From the IMG/VR virus record IMGVR_UViG_3300044811_000041, positions 1-25,839 of that record: a DNA stretch of 25,839 nucleotides. One strand, 5' to 3'. The translations under genes were made by a program, and so were the position numbers. Each line of letters opens with the position of its first letter. The stretch's first letter is position 1. The DNA comes from a virus. The notes beneath the pieces are model-generated. The model did not search any database, was not told the origin of the DNA, and worked only from the letters and a program-made list of their open reading frames with translations. Positions 7,374 through 13,316 of this stretch are shown piece after piece.

Positions 7374-7556
7374 TCAGCGACGCCCGTCGATGATGAGATC
7401 GTGGAGGACTTTGAAGCCTTCCTCGATGACGCGGGCGATCAGGTCGTATCCCTGGCGGTGCACGTCGAGGATCTGCTTGTGCCGGTCCTGCTCGGCCCGC
7501 TCGCGTTTGTCGGCGTCCCGGAGCCATCGGGCCAGGTCATCCTCGTAGCCGCTCAT
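7374..7556 (-). CDS. 60-residue charged helical protein (strand uncertain)
   Basis: The minus-strand frame encodes 60 residues with strong helical, charged character (DLARWLRDADKRERAEQDRH) and high G/C at third codon positions (about 52 of 60 by hand). Alternatively the plus strand is open from a GTG at 7368 to a TGA at 7593-7595. That ORF overlaps both neighbours by GTGA, as expected in the operon, but it is less well biased at third positions (about 57 of 75). The minus reading looks more like a real protein; the plus reading fits the operon better. Function is unknown either way. Confidence 0.4.
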   Translation of the reverse strand: MSGYEDDLARWLRDADKRERAEQDRHKQILDVHRQGYDLIARVIEEGFKVLHDLIIDGRR

Positions 7557-7591
7557 GTCCTCATGGTGACCGATGCGATCAGGTTTGGAAA

Positions 7592-8269
7592 GTGACCGCG
7601 ACCCTGCCGCTGCCCACCGACCTGCGGGACTGCCGCCTCTACCGGTTCTGGGTGGAGCATCCGGTGACGGGGGAGGAAGTCCTCGGCTACATCGGGGAGA
7701 CCGTCCGCCGGCCGTTCGACCGGATGATGGAACACGTCGATGTGCAGCCGTGGATCGACACGGTGACCCGCTGGGAGCGGGATCCGCGCGTGTTCGCCGG
7801 CAAGGGTGCTGTCCTCGAAGCCGAGGCGCAGGCGATCCGGGCCGAGAAGCCGCTGTACAACGTGCGGGGTAACGAGCGGAACAAGGACCGGATCATTCCG
7901 CCGGATGCGATCCGGCAGCGTCGGGCCCGGGACGCCGCCAGAAACAAGCCGCGCTGGGTGCATCCGGATGACCGGACGTCGGAGGGTGTGCGGCAATCGA
8001 CGACGATCGTGCCCGAACGTCGCCCTTCAACCACCCGAAAGTGGAGCCCGGTCCAGGTCAAGGCCGCCCTATGGTCGAGTGCGTGGCTGCTGCTGACGAT
8101 CCTCGGCTGGGGAGAGTGTGCCCGCCACGGAAGCTGGTCGACCCGGACGGACGCGATCAGCGGCGGCGTCACGGCGGCACTGGTCATGGTGTGGGGGCTG
8201 TGGCGCAAGCCGGACTCGGTGAAGCTGTGGAAGCGGCGGCTGCGCAAGATCTGGCGTTGGTTTAGGTGA
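7592..8269 (+). CDS. GIY-YIG nuclease-like protein with C-terminal membrane segments
   Basis: The product has 225 residues from GTG 7592. The N-terminal 90 residues match a GIY-YIG fold: RLYRFWV (15-21) in place of GIY, GYIGET (32-37) as the YIG strand, arginines at 39-40, H48, the metal-binding glutamate in AVLEAEAQAI (E76), and PLYN (87-90). A basic linker follows. Two hydrophobic segments lie at about 157-176 and 188-204, then a strongly basic tail (KLWKRRLRKIWRWFR). Such nucleases nick or cut DNA. Membrane anchoring beside a DNA translocase suggests DNA processing during transfer, but this is an inference. Activity could be lost, since the first motif is degenerate. Confidence 0.65.
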   Translation: MTATLPLPTDLRDCRLYRFWVEHPVTGEEVLGYIGETVRRPFDRMMEHVDVQPWIDTVTRWERDPRVFAGKGAVLEAEAQAIRAEKPLYNVRGNERNKDRIIPPDAIRQRRARDAARNKPRWVHPDDRTSEGVRQSTTIVPERRPSTTRKWSPVQVKAALWSSAWLLLTILGWGECARHGSWSTRTDAISGGVTAALVMVWGLWRKPDSVKLWKRRLRKIWRWFR

Positions 8270-8472
8270 GCGCCATGACCCCGGGCAACGGCCGATGGTT
8301 TCAGGTGGGGGAACGCGACCGGGGCGGGGAACTGTCGGGTGGTGTCCGCGACGGCCGGGTGTGGACGAACGCCTTCAACGGTTCCGGTGTCACGGTGGAC
8401 GTGTCGGCGGATGAGGCGGAGCAGTTCGGGTTGTGGCTGATCCAGTGCGCGCGGGCGGCCCGGATTCAGTGA
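8266..8472 (+). CDS. 68-residue protein, last gene of the plus operon
   Basis: GTG 8266 overlaps the previous stop (GTGA); ATG 8275 is an alternative start. The 68 residues include a short beta-rich region (GRVWTNAFNGSGVTVDVSAD) and a C-terminal helix (EAEQFGLWLIQCARAARIQ). It resembles the small single-domain proteins often found in actinobacterial mobile elements, but I cannot name the family. It is followed by the hairpin cluster that closes the operon. Confidence 0.6.
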   Translation: MSAMTPGNGRWFQVGERDRGGELSGGVRDGRVWTNAFNGSGVTVDVSADEAEQFGLWLIQCARAARIQ

Positions 8473-8508
8473 TACCCGACCGAACCGGGACGTTGTAGCC
8501 TCAAACCA

Positions 8509-8558
8509 CCGGAACCGTTCCGGGGTCCCCGCGATGCGCCACTTCCCCGGAGGTGGCG
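8509..8558 (+). terminator. Two consecutive hairpins downstream of the plus operon
   Basis: The first is CCGGAAC (8509-8515) / GTTCCGG (8517-8523) around one C. The second is CGCCACTTCC / GGAGGTGGCG (8537-8558), a 10-bp stem with one T-G wobble and a two-base loop, followed by TTCGTGCTGT. They lie where plus-strand transcription should stop before the convergent phage genes. The tight loops suggest that they may fold slightly more open. The first also resembles the GGAACGTTCC operator motif. Confidence 0.55.
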
Positions 8559-8567
8559 TTCGTGCTG

Positions 8568-8672
8568 TCAGCCCCAGTTGAGGTCACGGCTCATGACCAG
8601 TTCAACGGCGCGGTCGAGATCGACGAAGTCGGAGGATCGGGCTGACATCGGCTCCACACGTCGGCCAACCAT
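8568..8672 (-). CDS. Possible 34-residue ORF beyond the late terminator
   Basis: ATG 8672 to TGA 8568-8570 encodes 34 residues ending SSDFVDLDRAVELVMSRDLN-W-G. The C-terminal helix looks protein-like, but there is no clear ribosome site, and the reading frame lies downstream of the strong terminator. It could be the remnant of a larger gene. The rest of 8473-8815 (343 bp) holds only the hairpins described separately. Confidence 0.2.
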   Translation of the reverse strand: MVGRRVEPMSARSSDFVDLDRAVELVMSRDLNWG

Positions 8673-8680
8673 CCGACGGC

Positions 8681-8746
8681 CGGACAGAAAACAGAAAGAG
8701 GCGCCCCGCTCGCCGCCGACCATGAAGGTCAGGGCGAGCGGGGCGC
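8681..8746 (-). terminator. Strong rho-independent terminator of the phage late operon
   Basis: GCGCCCCGCTCGCC (8701-8714) and GGCGAGCGGGGCGC (8733-8746) are a perfect 14-bp inverted repeat, and the inner GACC/GGTC can extend the stem. On the minus strand the stem is followed by CTCTTTCTGTTTTCTG, a good T-rich tail. It lies 69 bp after the stop of the holin-like gene, so it ends leftward late transcription. Confidence 0.85.
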
Positions 8747-8815
8747 AGACGTCGGCGGGACGGAACCCGCTGGGGACGGGATTACCGCCGACGGGCTCGA
8801 GGGGCGGATCCAGGG

Positions 8816-9169
8816 TCAGGAGATCGCCGCCGTGTGCTTCGCCGACCGTGGCGCGGTCACCTGGGTTCGGACGAAGGCCGCCATCGCGGTGCCGACGAAC
8901 GACATGATCAGCGCCTGCTGTTCGGCGTCCAGGTGGAAGCCGAACCCGACCGCCAGCGCCAGCAGCGCCTGCACGAAGCCGAGGATCGCAGCTACCTGGC
9001 CGTCCCGGCGCACCCACACGGCGAGGGCGAGCCCGACGATCGCGGCGGCGACGGCGTTGAGGACGGCCTGCTGGTCGCCGCTGAGGTTCAGCCAGAACGC
9101 GCACGCCAGCTTCAGGGCGGTCGCGAAAAGTGAAAGCAGCAGGGCCGGATCGCGTCCGAACAGCTTCAT
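8816..9169 (-). CDS. Holin-like membrane protein
   Basis: The product has 117 residues; ATG 9169 follows an AAGGAG-type site. Hydrophobic segments lie at about 9-27, 37-54, 60-80 and 88-103, separated by short charged loops (WVRRDGQ, HLDAEQQ). Small multi-helix proteins near the endolysin are the usual holins of actinophages. Holins form the membrane lesions that release endolysin and set lysis time. It is the last gene before the late terminator, and is split from the rest of the lysis region by two plus-strand genes. Several other small membrane proteins nearby could be the holin instead. Confidence 0.65.
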   Translation of the reverse strand: MKLFGRDPALLLSLFATALKLACAFWLNLSGDQQAVLNAVAAAIVGLALAVWVRRDGQVAAILGFVQALLALAVGFGFHLDAEQQALIMSFVGTAMAAFVRTQVTAPRSAKHTAAIS

Positions 9170-9192
9170 GGCGACTCCTTGTGATCTCGGAT

Positions 9193-9220
9193 TTGAAGGG
9201 GGACGCGATCGGCTTACATT
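9193..9220 (+). promoter_or_regulatory. Candidate promoter for the plus-strand gene pair
   Basis: TTGAAG (9193-9198) and TACATT (9215-9220) are spaced by 16 bp, close to the primary sigma-factor pattern, in the gap between the start of the holin-like gene and the start of the plus-strand gene at 9279. Such a promoter fits a gene pair expressed from a prophage independently of the late operon. Confidence 0.45.
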
Positions 9221-9278
9221 TGGGCGCCGGGATTTGATGCGGGAAAACTTGTCGGACCCTGGAAGTACCGTCCCGAGG

Positions 9279-9545
9279 ATGGGCTACCAGCGCATCGACC
9301 TGGACGAGCAGACTGAGGTGACCATTGAGCGGGCGTGGGGATGTGGTGATCCCGCAACGGTCACCTACCGCAGGGCCGGCATGGGCACCTGTGATCGCGG
9401 CTGGTTTGTGCGGAAGTCGGGCCGTAGCGGCGCCCAGGCGTGGCTTGTGCCGCACGAGCGGGCGGCGTGCGAGGTCATGGAGCGGTGGCTTCGAACCGGC
9501 TGCTGGGTCGAGATCACGGAGCCGTCGTGCGTCTCCCCGATTTGA
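9279..9545 (+). CDS. 88-residue protein, possible moron
   Basis: ATG 9279 gives 88 residues (MGYQRIDLDEQTEVTIERAW onward) with beta-strand-rich character and a C-terminal helix (RAACEVMERWLRTGCWVEIT). It has four cysteines (C42 and C54 are not certain pairs). No family is recognised. It runs opposite to all phage genes around it, has its own candidate promoter, and overlaps the next gene. These are the marks of a moron, a cargo gene inserted into a phage late region. Confidence 0.55.
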   Translation: MGYQRIDLDEQTEVTIERAWGCGDPATVTYRRAGMGTCDRGWFVRKSGRSGAQAWLVPHERAACEVMERWLRTGCWVEITEPSCVSPI

Positions 9546-9847
9546 GCAGGAAGCAGCGCCTCGAGGTCGCCCAGGTGTCGGGCACGGTAGAACGGATGAT
9601 GGCCACTGCCGGCCCCATCCGCGAGCACGCGGCGGTCGCGATCGTGCATGCGGTCAGCCGGGATCCACTGGTGCTCGGGCAGGTGTTGGGCGCGTATGCG
9701 GTGCGGGTGGAGACGGAACCCCGGTTCGCCGCAGTCGTCGAGTTGCTGCGCGAGGCCGGCGCCGATGAGATACGGGCCGAGCAGGTGGCGGCGTGGCAGC
9801 GGTGGCGCCACGAGCGGAACGCGCAGGCCGACGGGCCGATCCTCTGA
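9527..9847 (+). CDS. 106-residue helical protein, possible moron
   Basis: GTG 9527 overlaps the end of the previous gene by 19 bp. The 106 residues are mostly helical (REHAAVAIVHAVSRDPLVLG; RFAAVVELLREAGADEI; RAEQVAAWQRWRHERNA). No family is recognised. Its stop codon sits within the palindrome TGACCGGTCA, which also supplies the stop of the convergent minus-strand gene 4 bp away. The pair with the previous gene looks like a self-contained unit. Confidence 0.55.
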   Translation: MRLPDLSRKQRLEVAQVSGTVERMMATAGPIREHAAVAIVHAVSRDPLVLGQVLGAYAVRVETEPRFAAVVELLREAGADEIRAEQVAAWQRWRHERNAQADGPIL

Positions 9848-9851
9848 CCGG

Positions 9852-10184
9852 TCACCGGAACGCGACGTAGATCCCGATCAGGGCGGCGATGGCGCCGACG
9901 AGGACACCGAGTTTCGCCCACGGCGACCACGACTGGTCCGACTGTGCCCGCCGGGCATCCTCCGCGTCCTTCAACGCCGCCGCCGTGGTGACCACTGTCG
10001 CATCCCGGGACACAGCCTGATCACCGAGCCGCTGCACCGCCAACGTCAGGGCGTGCATCTCATTGGCGAGCCGCTCGATCGAACCGTTGATTTTGGCGAA
10101 ATGGCGGTCGTGTCCTGCCAGCCGGGCGTCGATCCCACCCGCGACATGACCCCTGTCGTAGGCGTCGCCGGCCGGTTCGGTCAC
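9852..10184 (-). CDS. Coiled-coil protein with C-terminal membrane anchor (lysis-associated)
   Basis: The product has 110 residues from GTG 10184, which overlaps the stop of the previous gene. Residues about 25-85 form amphipathic helices (INGSIERLANEMHALTLAVQ). A single membrane segment (about 89-108) ends with a short basic tail. This is the arrangement of haemolysin XhlA-like and similar lysis accessory proteins, which work with a holin. It could itself be a holin of unusual topology. Confidence 0.6.
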   Translation of the reverse strand: MTEPAGDAYDRGHVAGGIDARLAGHDRHFAKINGSIERLANEMHALTLAVQRLGDQAVSRDATVVTTAAALKDAEDARRAQSDQSWSPWAKLGVLVGAIAALIGIYVAFR

Positions 10185-10375
10185 GGCGCAGGCCTGTCGG
10201 GTTCGGTCAGCACCAGTTCGAGTGTGGCCGCGCAGGCGTCGCAGCAGTACCGACAGGTGGTCGTCTCCGCCTCCTGGCCGGGTTTGCCGGCGGACATGCT
10301 CAGCGAGCCCAGGGACCGCATCAGAGTCCCACAGTGCAGCAGAGCGAAGCCCGCCCGGTCAGACAGGATGCCCAT
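10181..10375 (-). CDS. 64-residue Cys-rich protein
   Basis: ATG 10375 follows GGAGGG with 6 nt spacing. The 64 residues contain CRYCCDAC (41-48), a C-x-x-C-C-x-x-C cluster that could bind zinc, plus C15. The rest is small and polar. Stop and start overlap with the next gene (GTGA) supports its reality. No family is recognised; a role in lysis is inferred from position only. Confidence 0.5.
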   Translation of the reverse strand: MGILSDRAGFALLHCGTLMRSLGSLSMSAGKPGQEAETTTCRYCCDACAATLELVLTEPDRPAP

Positions 10376-10389
10376 CACGATCCCTCCGG

Positions 10390-10881
10390 TCAGCAACTCT
10401 GTGACGGTGGAGGAGGAGGCGGGTTCCTGCGCCGGTCCTCCTCGGTGCGAGCCCTTTGCGTCGCCAGGGCGTCGCGGCGGGCGTCGTTGGCCCTCCGCTG
10501 GCGGGCCGTCTCCGCCCGGACCGCCAGCAACTCCTTGAACGCCGCCAGCGTCTTGGCCCGGTCGGTGCCGTTCGACGCGATCAGAACTTTGTCGAGGGCT
10601 GCATCGTTCGCGGCCAGCCTGACTCGTTCGGACTCGTTGATGGTCCGCTCCGCCTCGTCGGCCTGCCGGTCCTCCGCCGCCGCGTCTGAGCGGGCCGTCG
10701 CCGACACCGCGGACCTGTCCGCATACTTCGCCAGGCAGGTCGACACCCGGGCGTAGCCGACCACCAGCGCGCCGATGATGAGCGCGTACACGACCACCAG
10801 GGCGATGACGGCCCGGACCGCGTTCTGTGTGCCCAGCGACGCCCACACCCGCCGTGGCCGGCTAACTGCGGCTGCGTTCAT
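10390..10881 (-). CDS. Membrane-anchored coiled-coil protein
   Basis: The product has 163 residues; ATG 10881 has GGGAGGG upstream. A longer upstream frame would overlap the two preceding genes and has no better site. One membrane segment (about 25-45, VIALVVVYALIIGALVVGYA) is followed by a long Ala/Arg/Glu-rich coiled coil (55-145) and a proline run ending in SQSC. The shape recalls Rz-type spanins, but those need an outer membrane; in an actinophage it may instead bridge membrane and wall during lysis. It overlaps the preceding small gene by 20 bp. Confidence 0.6.
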   Translation of the reverse strand: MNAAAVSRPRRVWASLGTQNAVRAVIALVVVYALIIGALVVGYARVSTCLAKYADRSAVSATARSDAAAEDRQADEAERTINESERVRLAANDAALDKVLIASNGTDRAKTLAAFKELLAVRAETARQRRANDARRDALATQRARTEEDRRRNPPPPPPSQSC

Positions 10882-10990
10882 CACTGGCCCTCCCTGTCGT
10901 CCTGTCCCAGGTGTGCCGGGTGGCGATACCGATGCCGGCGAAGACCCCGGCTGCGACAAGCGCTTCGGCGAGGTAGGTCCACAGGGTCAC
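10862..10990 (-). CDS. 42-residue single-pass membrane protein
   Basis: GTG 10990 overlaps the stop of the previous gene (GTGA). The 42 residues are one hydrophobic helix (LWTYLAEALVAAGVFAGIGIA) and a charged tail (RHTWDRTTGRASDERSRS). Small single-pass proteins in a lysis cassette may be holins, antiholins or regulators. It ends inside the start region of the next gene. Confidence 0.55.
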   Translation of the reverse strand: MTLWTYLAEALVAAGVFAGIGIATRHTWDRTTGRASDERSRS

Positions 10991-11265
10991 GGCGTCTCCG
11001 GAGCAGGTGTGGAAGTGGGTGGGTCGGGTTGCGTAGGTGCCGTTCCGGGCGGCGCGTTCCCCGGTCGCGTCCAGGGCATGTAGAGGGCGGTGAAGGGAGC
11101 TGCAGGTACTCCCCAGAACCAGAAGGGCGGGAGTCCGTCGAGGACTTTCGTGCCGTCGCGGAACAGTTGCCAGACGAATGCCAGCCCGAAGATGATCCAA
11201 ATGCTCAGTATCGCGAGCATGATCAGGTCCCTGACCTGATCGGCGCGGGTGCGTGTCTCGGCCAT
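10987..11265 (-). CDS. Small membrane protein of the lysis region
   Basis: The product has 92 residues; ATG 11265 follows GGAAGG. A hydrophobic segment (about 14-36, IMLAILSIWIIFGLAFVW) and a second weaker one (47-64, PFWFWGVPAAPFTALYM) are followed by a Pro/Thr-rich tail. It lies directly after the endolysin gene, where actinophages often encode the holin, so it competes with the protein at 8816-9169 for that role. Confidence 0.6.
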   Translation of the reverse strand: MAETRTRADQVRDLIMLAILSIWIIFGLAFVWQLFRDGTKVLDGLPPFWFWGVPAAPFTALYMPWTRPGNAPPGTAPTQPDPPTSTPAPETP

Positions 11266-11307
11266 GGTGGTGCCTTCCCGAGCGGTGTCGACGGCGGGCC
11301 GTGCCGC

Positions 11308-12060
11308 TCACGCGGTCCGTGGGGCCGTCCATGCCGCCGCGAACGTCTGCGGGCCGAGTAGCCGGTCGACGCCGAGGTGCTTCTCGCGCTGGAACGTCGC
11401 GGCGACGTCGGCGGACTTGTGCCCGTACCGGCCGTCGACGGCGATCGCCCAGCCGCGGGCCTTCATCCGAGCCTGCCAGCCCCGTACGGTCGCCGAGTAC
11501 TTCGGCCGGTCGGCTTCCCGGAACGCCGGGGTGCCCTTCGGCCAGCCCGGTGCCTTGACCGCAACCGTGGCCTTGCCGCCGGGCGCGCCGGCCGCCGTCG
11601 GCTTGTCGCGCCACCTGCGGATCTTGTCGGCCATCCGGGCGACCGCGGCAGGCTGGCCGATGACCTCGAAATGCATTCCGTCGACGGGCGCCGACTTGTA
11701 GTCCTCGCCCCACCGCACGACGCCCTCGAGAAACCCGAGGATCTTCCGCACGGCCGTTTTCTGCTTGGCCGTGAAGGTGTTCCGCTTGCCGCGCGGGTGC
11801 TTTTTCCACCGGGTGTCGACTGCGGTGCCCGATCCGTGGTTACTGATCGTCCGGGCGCCGATGATCGACCGCGGGTTGTAGCCGCCGGTGTCGGCCTGCG
11901 TGAGTGGTTCGACGGTGTTGTCGTACTGCTCGAGCAGGTAGAGCAGGATCACCGAGACGTCGCCCTTACGCAACGTGACGCGGACCTTGGTAGTGGGGAC
12001 GGTGTATGACGCCATGAGGGAGCTGTTGTTCGCGCTGTAACCGTTCTGCGAGTACAGCAT
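11308..12060 (-). CDS. Endolysin: M15 (VanY-like) peptidase with peptidoglycan-binding domain
   Basis: The product has 250 residues; ATG 12060 overlaps the stop of the previous gene. The N-terminal domain carries the M15 zinc-peptidase signature: S-N-H75-G-S-G-T-A-V-D82 and D127-G-M-H130-F-E132, with H75, D82 and H130 as zinc ligands and E132 nearby as catalytic base. Such enzymes cleave peptide cross-links in peptidoglycan. A Gly/Ala/Pro linker (155-175) joins a C-terminal peptidoglycan-binding repeat (about 190-245), which has VDGRYG followed by a helix and L-G-P-Q-T-F. It is the lytic enzyme of the phage. An internal start at M16 is possible. Confidence 0.85.
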   Translation of the reverse strand: MLYSQNGYSANNSSLMASYTVPTTKVRVTLRKGDVSVILLYLLEQYDNTVEPLTQADTGGYNPRSIIGARTISNHGSGTAVDTRWKKHPRGKRNTFTAKQKTAVRKILGFLEGVVRWGEDYKSAPVDGMHFEVIGQPAAVARMADKIRRWRDKPTAAGAPGGKATVAVKAPGWPKGTPAFREADRPKYSATVRGWQARMKARGWAIAVDGRYGHKSADVAATFQREKHLGVDRLLGPQTFAAAWTAPRTA

Positions 12061-12248
12061 CAGGCGTCACCGCCCGGCATGTCCTCAACCGGTTCGGCCT
12101 CGGGGTCGACCGGCTCGACGTACCCGTCGTCGGGTTCGTCGACGGCGGCGGAGTCGATGTCGTCGCCGTCGGGGAAGTCGGCGGGGTCGGCGTATGCCGG
12201 CGGCCCGCCGTCGTTCGTGGTTCCGTCCTCAGGTGTTTGGTCTGTCAT
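12060..12248 (-). CDS. 62-residue extremely acidic protein without basic residues
   Basis: The product has 62 residues with 15 Asp and 6 Glu and not a single Lys, Arg or His. ATG 12248 has GGGGGAG upstream, within the end of the previous gene; the stop overlaps the endolysin start (ATGA). No domain is recognised. It is likely disordered. Proteins this acidic can mimic DNA or bind basic partners, but this is speculation. The coupling on both sides argues that it is translated. Confidence 0.65.
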   Translation of the reverse strand: MTDQTPEDGTTNDGGPPAYADPADFPDGDDIDSAAVDEPDDGYVEPVDPEAEPVEDMPGGDA

Positions 12249-13209
12249 CAGATCTCCCCCGGTCTTGTTCAGCTGACTTCTGCCGTGCGTAGAACGCGGT
12301 CCAGGCGGCGGTGCGGTCGGCGGCGACCAGCGCGCCGGTGGCGTCGTGGACGAGCACGGCCGGGTCGTCGGTGGCCGTGTACCCGGCCGTCACGACCCGG
12401 GTGGCAAGCCGGGCGATCAGGTCACGGATGGCGCCCTCGGCGCCGGTGTCGGCGACCCAGCCCCGGTTGGCTTCGACGCCGGGGGTCGACCAGACGACGT
12501 ACATTTCGCAGGTCCGCCCGACCGGGTCGGTGGTCAGCCAGTCAGCCTCGCGCCCGATGGTGGAGGCGCGGCCGGGTCCGGTCTGCCAGCCCCGTTCGGC
12601 GACTCCCCAGCGCCGGCCGGGATGGTCGCCGACGATCCGGGCCCACCAGCGTTGGAAGCCGGGATGCTCGGGCAGGATCGCCGTAGGCGGGAAACTTTGG
12701 CCGCTGTACGCATCGACGAGGTACAGGTCGGCGTCGACTGCGGCCCACGCGGCGGCGTCCGCGGTCGTCTTCGACCCGGGCCGCCACTGCCAGGCCATCG
12801 CACAGTAGGCGACGTCCAGGCCCGCCCAGCCTGCCTTGAGTGCGGTCCGGGCGGCCGTGAAACCTGCGGCGAACCCTGCCGCGGTCAGGTCGTCCTCCGG
12901 TTCGTGGTTGACGACCACGACCACATTCAGGCCGGTCAGGGCTTTACCGAGCCCGGTCAGCCGGGCATCCCACACACCGGTCGCGACCACGGGCAGGTCC
13001 AGTTTGACGGAGACGACACAGCCGCCGCCGGCCCGCACCCACGGTGTCAGCCTCGCCGAAACTTGGGCGATCAGTTGCGCCTCGGTCGTCGACGCGGGCA
13101 GCGGCAGCCCGCCCTTGCCAGCCACGAATTCGCGGCCCCAGCGGGCGCCCGGGTAGCGGGCCATCGTGTCGCCGGGTGCGGCGATTTCGTGCACGCCCAG
13201 TTTGAGCAT
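12229..13209 (-). CDS. Glycosidase-like (TIM-barrel) tail or lysis protein
   Basis: The product has 326 residues; ATG 13209 follows GGGAGG. The sequence opens with short beta strands (MLKLGVHEI), and later strands end in acidic residues in the pattern of clan-A glycoside hydrolases such as GH26: VVVVVNHEPED (E103, candidate acid/base) and WGVAERGW (E205, candidate nucleophile), with AYCAMAWQW and LYLVDAYSG strands between. The family normally cleaves beta-linked polysaccharides. Lying between minor tail genes and the endolysin, it may degrade a cell-surface glycan or bind the receptor. The C-terminal 60 residues are not barrel-like. Enzyme activity is not proven. Confidence 0.6.
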   Translation of the reverse strand: MLKLGVHEIAAPGDTMARYPGARWGREFVAGKGGLPLPASTTEAQLIAQVSARLTPWVRAGGGCVVSVKLDLPVVATGVWDARLTGLGKALTGLNVVVVVNHEPEDDLTAAGFAAGFTAARTALKAGWAGLDVAYCAMAWQWRPGSKTTADAAAWAAVDADLYLVDAYSGQSFPPTAILPEHPGFQRWWARIVGDHPGRRWGVAERGWQTGPGRASTIGREADWLTTDPVGRTCEMYVVWSTPGVEANRGWVADTGAEGAIRDLIARLATRVVTAGYTATDDPAVLVHDATGALVAADRTAAWTAFYARQKSAEQDRGRSDDRPNT

Positions 13210-13316
13210 TATGGCCTCCCGGCGGCTTACGAAAGGACGCCCCGGACGGCCTCGGGAATGTGACTTCGCAGCCGCGCAGATGGGGGCACCCGCGCGGTGG
13301 ACGCCCGGGGCGCCGA
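13210..13316 (-). other. Structured 107-bp gap between minor tail genes
   Basis: The gap contains CGCCCCGG (13238-13245) / CCGGGGCG (13305-13312) and, nested inside, CCGCGC (13272-13277) / GCGCGG (13292-13297). Together they could fold into one long hairpin. No T run follows on the minus strand. It may be a partial terminator or an RNA-processing site that tunes expression of the gene pair around it. Confidence 0.4.

Noticed and set aside
8568-9455. Minus-strand frame of 295 codons covering the holin-like gene
   Set aside because: It overlaps the holin-like gene and a plus-strand gene out of frame and crosses the strong terminator; only its last 34 codons might be coding.
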